The notes beneath the pieces were generated by a model. The model searched no databases, had not been told where the DNA came from, and saw only the letters and a program-made list of their open reading frames with translations. This document shows positions 24,677 to 29,232 of a stretch of 29,232 nt of DNA, in pieces. The position numbers were made by a program, and so were the translations under genes. Numbering within the stretch: the first letter of the stretch is position 1; the number at the start of each line of letters is the position of its first letter. The stretch is from Chlorobiales bacterium (GTDB taxonomy: Bacteria; Bacteroidota; Chlorobiia; Chlorobiales; Chlorobiaceae). The DNA is taken from contig JAKSCY010000434.1 of NCBI GenBank assembly GCA_022360355.1, positions 1-29,232 of the forward strand, given 5' to 3'.

Positions 24677-25267
24677 ATGCCAAAGAAAACCGAAAAAACG
24701 CAAAACACCGAAATCCCCAAACCCCGCCTTGAGACCGCCTACAAGGATGCTGTTGTTCCGGCACTGATGGAGCGGTTCAAGTATAAAAATATCATGATGG
24801 TACCGAGGCTTTCCAAAATATCGGTCAATATCGGTGTTGGTGAGGCCGCGGCGGAACCGAAGCTGCTTGAAACTGCGATTCAGGAACTTTCACAGATTAC
24901 CGGTCAGAAGCCCCAGGTCCGCAAGGCAAGGAAAGCTATTTCGAACTTCAAATTGCGCCAGGGACAGGCTATCGGCTGCAGGGTTACCTTGAGGAAGAAA
25001 TATATGTATGAATTTCTGGAAAGGTTTGTTACATTGGCCGTCCCGAGAATTCGCGACTTCCGGGGACTGAGCACAACAAGCTTTGACGGTCGCGGGAACT
25101 ACACTGTAGGGGTCAGGGAGCAGATCATATTTCCCGAGATCGATATCGACAAGGTTCCGAGAATTCAGGGGATGGATATCAGTTTTGTGACAACAGCGAA
25201 AACTGACGAAGAGGCATTTGCGCTGCTTTCCGAGCTTGGTATGCCGTTTAGAAGAAAGAACAACTAA
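24677..25267 (+). CDS. rplE: 50S ribosomal protein L5
   Basis: With the start at 24677 the protein has 196 residues. It matches L5: [60 protein letters not shown], and [21 protein letters not shown]5 binds 5S rRNA and touches the P-site tRNA. An in-frame ATG at 24662 would add five residues; 24677 is preferred because AGAGGA lies immediately upstream and the product begins MPKK. The N-terminal Lys/Thr/Pro-rich extension of about 20 residues makes it longer than the 179 residues typical of E. coli. Confidence 0.96.
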   Translation: MPKKTEKTQNTEIPKPRLETAYKDAVVPALMERFKYKNIMMVPRLSKISVNIGVGEAAAEPKLLETAIQELSQITGQKPQVRKARKAISNFKLRQGQAIGCRVTLRKKYMYEFLERFVTLAVPRIRDFRGLSTTSFDGRGNYTVGVREQIIFPEIDIDKVPRIQGMDISFVTTAKTDEEAFALLSELGMPFRRKNN

Positions 25268-25284
25268 ACAATCAAGAAAAAAGA

Positions 25285-25554
25285 ATGGCAAAGAAAAGCG
25301 TGATCGCAAGAAATGAAAAGAGGAAAGCGCTGGTTGAGAAATATGCCGCTAAGCGTGAAGAGCTGAAAAAAGCCGGAGATTATGAGGCTCTCAGAAAGCT
25401 TCCGAGAAACAGTTCGGCCTGCAGGGTGAGAACCCGCTGTGTGCTGACCGGAAGAGGGCGTGGTGTATATGAGAAGTTCGGCCTCTGCCGCCAGATGTTC
25501 CGCAAGCTTGCTCTCGAAGGTAAGCTGCCGGGAGTAAAAAAAGCAAGCTGGTAG
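25285..25554 (+). CDS. rpsN: 30S ribosomal protein S14, zinc-independent form
   Basis: The 89 residues match the S14 type that lacks the zinc ribbon: [57 protein letters not shown], and [14 protein letters not shown]14 lies in the 30S head beside S3 and S10. Cysteines occur, but no CxxC pairs, so it should not bind zinc and works independently of zinc supply. It starts 17 bases after rplE. Confidence 0.96.
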   Translation: MAKKSVIARNEKRKALVEKYAAKREELKKAGDYEALRKLPRNSSACRVRTRCVLTGRGRGVYEKFGLCRQMFRKLALEGKLPGVKKASW

Positions 25555-25616
25555 CATGCCGCGGTATCCAGCAATGCGACAAAAGTGTTCATTTTGAAAG
25601 TAACTAACAGTGTACC

Positions 25617-26012
25617 ATGCCTGTAACCGATTCAATCGCTGACTATATCACCCGTATCAGAAACGCGGGAAATGCAAAAAATACAACTACGGATATACCG
25701 TATTCCAAGCTGAAGGAAAATGTTTCAAAACTGCTTGTTGAGAAGGGCTACATCAAAAACTATACGGTGATAACAGCCGAACAGTTCCCTTTCATAAGGG
25801 TTGATCTGAAGTATACCGATGACGGAACACCTGCTATCAAGGAGATAACAAGGGTAAGCAAGCCTGGAAGAAGGATATACGAAGGGAAGGACCTGAAAAA
25901 ATATCTTGGCGGCCTGGGACTTTTTATCCTTTCAACTTCAAAGGGCGTTATTACCGATAAAGAGGCCAGAGAGCAGGGAATCGGCGGGGAAGTCCTGTTC
26001 CGTATTCTTTAA
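25617..26012 (+). CDS. rpsH: 30S ribosomal protein S8
   Basis: The 131 residues match S8: [40 protein letters not shown], and the C-terminal [21 protein letters not shown]8 binds 16S helix 21 and in E. coli also represses the spc operon at the L5 region of its mRNA. I could not recognise that mRNA site here. The length is normal, with a 62-base gap after rpsN. Confidence 0.97.
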   Translation: MPVTDSIADYITRIRNAGNAKNTTTDIPYSKLKENVSKLLVEKGYIKNYTVITAEQFPFIRVDLKYTDDGTPAIKEITRVSKPGRRIYEGKDLKKYLGGLGLFILSTSKGVITDKEAREQGIGGEVLFRIL

Positions 26013-26041
26013 TTAATCAAGCCAAAGCGTTTAGGGATATT

Positions 26042-26581
26042 ATGTCAAGAATAGGAAAAATGCCAATCAAGCTGGCAGAACAGGCAAAGATTGAGGTAAA
26101 AGACAATGTTATCACGGTTGCCGGACCGAAAGGAACCCTGAAGCAGAGTATGGTGCCGGAAGTCACTATAGAAATTAACGATGGTGAGATTACCGTAAAA
26201 CGTGTCGACGACAGCAAGCGATCAAGGGCCATGCATGGTTTGTACAGAATGCTTGTCAGCAACATGGTTGAAGGGGTAACCAGCGGTTTCACCAAAAAGC
26301 TGCTTATCAACGGTGTGGGTTTCCGTGCTGAGAAGAAAAATGAATTTCTCGCACTGTCGCTCGGGTTTTCGCATATGATATACTTCAAGGCTCCCGAAGA
26401 GATAGCGATAGAGTGTCCCGATCCGACATCTATCATCGTCAGTGGTATCGATAAAGCTCTTGTAGGGCAGGTCGCTGCAAAAATCCGTTCTTTCCGCAAG
26501 CCTGAGCCGTATCGCGGTAAGGGTATCAAATACTCGGATGAGGTGGTTCGTCGTAAGGAAGGAAAAGCCGCAGGCAAGTAA
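26042..26581 (+). CDS. rplF: 50S ribosomal protein L6
   Basis: The 179 residues match L6, a duplicated fold: SRIGKMPIKLAEQAKIEVKD, NVITVAGPKGTLKQSMVPEV, VEGVTSGFTKKLLINGVGFR, and the C-terminal signature RKPEPYRGKGIKYSDEVVRR. L6 lies near the sarcin-ricin loop, where elongation factors bind. The length is normal. It follows rpsH after 29 bases; no strong Shine-Dalgarno is seen, only a T-rich TATT before the ATG. Confidence 0.97.
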   Translation: MSRIGKMPIKLAEQAKIEVKDNVITVAGPKGTLKQSMVPEVTIEINDGEITVKRVDDSKRSRAMHGLYRMLVSNMVEGVTSGFTKKLLINGVGFRAEKKNEFLALSLGFSHMIYFKAPEEIAIECPDPTSIIVSGIDKALVGQVAAKIRSFRKPEPYRGKGIKYSDEVVRRKEGKAAGK

Positions 26582-26635
26582 ATACATGAAACAAGACAAG
26601 TAACCGTCAGGTAATAAAATTTCAGGATAAAGATA

Positions 26636-26995
26636 ATGGGACAGGTTGAAAAAGTCGCACGCAGGCAGAAAATCAAGAGGCGCAGCAAAGCCAGAGGGCA
26701 GGGGACTGCAGAAAAGCCGAGACTTTGCGTGTATAGAAGTTTGTCACAGATTTATGCACAGTTGGTCGATGATGGTAAAGGTGCCATCCTTGTAGCTGTT
26801 TCCAGCATGTCGAAAGAGAACAAGGAACTGAAGGGCTCAAAAACAGAGATCAGCCGTGCCGTCGGAAAACAGATAGGTGAAAAAGCCGTTGAGAAGGGGA
26901 TTACAACAGTGGTATTCGACCGTAACGGGTTTCGGTATCATGGCAGGGTTCAGGCTCTTGCAGATGGTGCAAGAGAAGCCGGGCTGGTCTTTTAA
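26636..26995 (+). CDS. rplR: 50S ribosomal protein L18
   Basis: The 119 residues match L18: [81 protein letters not shown]18 binds 5S rRNA with L5 and L25. The RxxR-rich N terminus that contacts 5S rRNA is intact. It follows rplF after 54 bases and precedes rpsE by 21, the standard spc order. Confidence 0.97.
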   Translation: MGQVEKVARRQKIKRRSKARGQGTAEKPRLCVYRSLSQIYAQLVDDGKGAILVAVSSMSKENKELKGSKTEISRAVGKQIGEKAVEKGITTVVFDRNGFRYHGRVQALADGAREAGLVF

Positions 26996-27016
26996 AACAA
27001 TACAAAGAGAGTGTTC

Positions 27017-27535
27017 ATGGCGAAGAAAACAGCGAAAAATATCAGACCTGGTGAGTTAAACCTGAAAGAGAAGCTGGTTCATATCAACAGAACAGCAAAA
27101 GTTGTAAAGGGTGGAAAGAGATTCGGTTTCAACGCTATTGTTGTTGTCGGTGACAAAGAAGGGCATGTCGGTTACGGGCTTGGCAAGGCAAATGAGGTTC
27201 AGGATGCAATCGCCAAAGGCGTTGAAGATGGAAAGAAGAATGTTATCAAAGTCCCTATTGTCAAAGGCACCATTCCTCATCAGATTGTGGCCAAGTACGG
27301 TTCGGCTAAAGTCATGATGAAGCCTGCAACGCCGGGCACGGGTTTGATTGCAGGCGGTGCGGTTCGCGCTGTTCTTGAAATGGCCGGCGTTCATGATATT
27401 CTGGCCAAGTCGCTGGGTTCGTCCAATCCTCATAACGTGGTAAAAGCCGCGATCAATGGCCTTGAAAGTATATCCGATGCCTATGATGTCGCCGAGAGAC
27501 GTTCAAAAAGTTTGAAAGAGGTTTTTGAAAGCTAA
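27017..27535 (+). CDS. rpsE: 30S ribosomal protein S5
   Basis: The 172 residues match S5: [60 protein letters not shown], and [21 protein letters not shown]5 lines the mRNA entry tunnel and affects fidelity. The frame includes a GTG at 27011 two codons earlier, but the ATG at 27017, with AGAGAG at suitable spacing, gives the family's MAKK-type start. The KGGKRF loop, where spectinomycin-resistance changes occur in other bacteria, looks wild-type. Confidence 0.97.
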   Translation: MAKKTAKNIRPGELNLKEKLVHINRTAKVVKGGKRFGFNAIVVVGDKEGHVGYGLGKANEVQDAIAKGVEDGKKNVIKVPIVKGTIPHQIVAKYGSAKVMMKPATPGTGLIAGGAVRAVLEMAGVHDILAKSLGSSNPHNVVKAAINGLESISDAYDVAERRSKSLKEVFES

Positions 27536-27552
27536 ACAGGGCTTGTGGAATA

Positions 27553-27738
27553 ATGAGTGATAAAAAGATTACCATCACCCAGGTGCGCAGCATGATCGGG
27601 TGTACGAAAAAACAGAAGGCTACCATCAAGGCGCTGGGTCTCGGAAGACCGAGTTACAAGGTTGAAAAGCCCGACAACCTTTGCACACGGGGTCAGATAA
27701 AGGTTGTACAGCATATGGTTAAGGTCGAAGAGCAGTAA
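27553..27738 (+). CDS. rpmD: 50S ribosomal protein L30
   Basis: The 61 residues match L30: KKITITQVRSMIGCTKKQKA, TIKALGLGRPSYKVEKPDNL, and a C-terminal QIKVVQHMVKVEE. L30 is a small globular 50S protein, present in most but not all bacteria. Length and position between rpsE and rplO are normal, with 17 bases before it and 28 after. Confidence 0.96.
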   Translation: MSDKKITITQVRSMIGCTKKQKATIKALGLGRPSYKVEKPDNLCTRGQIKVVQHMVKVEEQ

Positions 27739-27766
27739 GGTTTCAATAATTGTCAGGGATTGAAAA

Positions 27767-28315
27767 ATGGATTTAAGTTCACTACGTCCTGCAAAAGGAG
27801 CGGTAAAGAGCAGAAAGCGTATTGGCCGCGGGCAGGGGTCAGGAAAGGGAACGACTGCCGGAAAGGGTAATAAAGGTCAGCAGTCGCGAAGCGGTTATAC
27901 CCGGCCTGTATCAGAGGGCGGCCAGATGCCGATTTACAGAAGGTTACCTAAATTCGGTTTTACCAAACCAAACAGAAAAAGTGTGGTTCCGGTAAATCTG
28001 TCGCAGATCGCGCACTGGATTGAAAACGGCAAAGCCTCATCTGAAATTACGCTTGAGGATCTCAAGAGCCTCTGCAGCGCAAGCAGAGCGGATTATTTCA
28101 AGATTCTCGGAAACGGGGAGCTGAAGTCTCCGGTGACCATCACCGCGCATTTCGTTAGCAAGAGTGCCGAGGAGAAAATCCGGCAGGCAGGTGGTACTGT
28201 TACGCTGGCAGAGCGTACACTTCTCGAGGCTGAAAGAATCAAGGATCTCCCGGTTGAAGAAGGGCTGATGAAGCCGAAAGCACGTGTGGAAAAGACGATA
28301 GCAAAAAAGTCCTGA
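27767..28315 (+). CDS. rplO: 50S ribosomal protein L15
   Basis: The 182 residues match L15, with the N-terminal extension that threads into 23S rRNA: LRPAKGAVKSRKRIGRGQGS, GKGTTAGKGNKGQQSRSG, EGGQMPIYRRLPKFGFTKPN. The globular end has ITAHFVSKSAEEKIRQAGGT. It is longer than E. coli L15 (144) because of a C-terminal extension of about 35 residues rich in Lys and Glu (EERTLLE-like helix, then KPKARVEKTIAKKS). It precedes secY by 18 bases. Confidence 0.96.
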   Translation: MDLSSLRPAKGAVKSRKRIGRGQGSGKGTTAGKGNKGQQSRSGYTRPVSEGGQMPIYRRLPKFGFTKPNRKSVVPVNLSQIAHWIENGKASSEITLEDLKSLCSASRADYFKILGNGELKSPVTITAHFVSKSAEEKIRQAGGTVTLAERTLLEAERIKDLPVEEGLMKPKARVEKTIAKKS

Positions 28316-28333
28316 ACCTCTCACTGATCATTT

Positions 28334-29232
28334 ATGAAGCTGACCGAGAGCCTGCAAAATATCAATAAAATTCCCGAATTGCGGCAGCGGATTCTGTATA
28401 CGCTGCTGCTTTTGATTATTTACAGAATAGGATCGCATATAACGCTACCCGGAGTCGATGCGTCGGCAATATCAGGGGCATCGCAGACTCATGCCAGTGA
28501 TCTGTTCGGCCTGTTTGACCTGTTTGTCGGCGGTGCGTTTGCCAGAGCGTCTATTTTTTCTCTCGGGATTATGCCATACATCTCGTCCGCGATTATCATC
28601 CAGCTTCTTGGAGCTGTGACACCTTATTTCCAGAAGCTGCAGAAGGAAGGGGAAGAAGGGCGACAAAAAATCAACCAGTATACTCGTTACGGAACGGTCT
28701 TTATAGCGTCGCTCCAGGCATGGGGTGTTAGTGTCAGCCTTGCAAGTCCGGCATCATTCGGACGTGTGGTGGTTCCCGATCCAGGGTTTTTTTTCCTGTT
28801 TTCAACTGTTTTGATACTTACAGCCAGTACGGTCTTTGTCATGTGGCTCGGTGAGAAAATTACCGAAAGCGGTATCGGTAACGGAATATCCCTCATTATT
28901 ATGATCGGTATTCTTGCCGGATTTCCTCAGTCGCTGATTGCTGAATTTCAGTCCGTGGCCCTCGGTAGCAAAAACTGGATCGTAGAAGCTGTTATTCTTG
29001 CCCTGATGGTTGTTATTGTCGCGGCTGTCGTCGTGCTTACCGTCGGTACGCGGCGGATTCCCGTGCAGCATGCGAAAAGAGTTGTCGGTCGGAAAATGTA
29101 CGGAGGAGGTACCCAGTACATTCCGATGAGGGTCAATACCGCAGGTGTTATGCCGATTATTTTCGCACAATCCATCATGTTCCTGCCAAGCACTTTCGTC
29201 TCTTTTTTCCCTGAAAGCGAGATTATGCAAAA
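28334..29232 (+). CDS. secY: Preprotein translocase subunit SecY, 3' part outside window
   Basis: An open frame of 299 codons starts at the ATG at 28334 and runs off the right edge. It matches SecY: NINKIPELRQRILYTLLLLI (TM1), the plug-region FDLFVGGAFARASIFSLGIM, PYISSAIIIQLLGAVTPYFQ (TM2), GEEGRQKINQYTRYGTV, and GEKITESGIGNGISLIIM. The last part, RRIPVQHAKRVVG then YIPMRVNTAGVMPIIFA, is cytoplasmic loop C5, which binds the ribosome and SecA, and the start of TM7. SecY forms the SecYEG channel. About 140 residues are missing. Its position after rplO is the canonical spc order. Confidence 0.97.
   Translation, partial: MKLTESLQNINKIPELRQRILYTLLLLIIYRIGSHITLPGVDASAISGASQTHASDLFGLFDLFVGGAFARASIFSLGIMPYISSAIIIQLLGAVTPYFQKLQKEGEEGRQKINQYTRYGTVFIASLQAWGVSVSLASPASFGRVVVPDPGFFFLFSTVLILTASTVFVMWLGEKITESGIGNGISLIIMIGILAGFPQSLIAEFQSVALGSKNWIVEAVILALMVVIVAAVVVLTVGTRRIPVQHAKRVVGRKMYGGGTQYIPMRVNTAGVMPIIFAQSIMFLPSTFVSFFPESEIMQ

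Overview
The window looks like chromosomal DNA of a green sulfur bacterium (Chlorobi, family Chlorobiaceae; genus not resolvable from this stretch). The reasons are the wording of EF-Tu, L3, S10 and the other ribosomal proteins, an L2 that reads DHPMGGGEG (a form I associate with the Bacteroidetes/Chlorobi group), a ClpB that stops at half length, and roughly balanced base composition. I saw no phage, IS element, CRISPR array or clear sign of recent transfer. Family assignments come from reading the translations, not from database searches.

Region 1 (1-6713) holds housekeeping genes on both strands. A Rieske/FMN glutamate synthase-type fusion runs off the left edge on the minus strand. Divergent from it is a 439-residue, half-length ClpB. 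Then come a secreted SYLF-domain protein, gatB (tRNA amidotransferase), xseB (convergent, minus strand), obgE overlapped by an ArgA-like acetyltransferase, and an HPr phosphocarrier.

Region 2 (6836-13970) is a five-gene plus-strand block for cell-surface glycan work: a GT4 glycosyltransferase, a GT2 glycosyltransferase, a Wzx-like flippase, an 800-residue YfhO-type membrane protein and a divergent GT4-like protein. The first three are joined by ATGA overlaps and the fourth starts directly after the third stop, so it reads as one operon. No polymerase (Wzy), chain-length regulator or priming transferase is visible.

Region 3 (14134-29232) is the fused str-S10-spc ribosomal cluster, all plus strand: rpsL, rpsG, fusA, tuf, [hairpin terminator], rpsJ, rplC, rplD, rplW, rplB, rpsS, rplV, rpsC, rplP, rpmC, rpsQ, rplN, [tRNA-Gly], rplX, rplE, rpsN, rpsH, rplF, rplR, rpsE, rpmD, rplO, secY (cut by the right edge). 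The order is canonical, but two things stand out: an intrinsic-terminator-like hairpin between tuf and rpsJ, and a complete tRNA-Gly(UCC) gene inside the spc part between rplN and rplX. EF-Tu also carries Ser at a position that is nearly always Arg and has been tied to pulvomycin response.

No stretch longer than about 165 bases lacks a gene. Several starts are non-ATG (rpsC TTG, rpsJ GTG, HPr GTG, GT4 TTG), and many genes have weak or no Shine-Dalgarno sequence.
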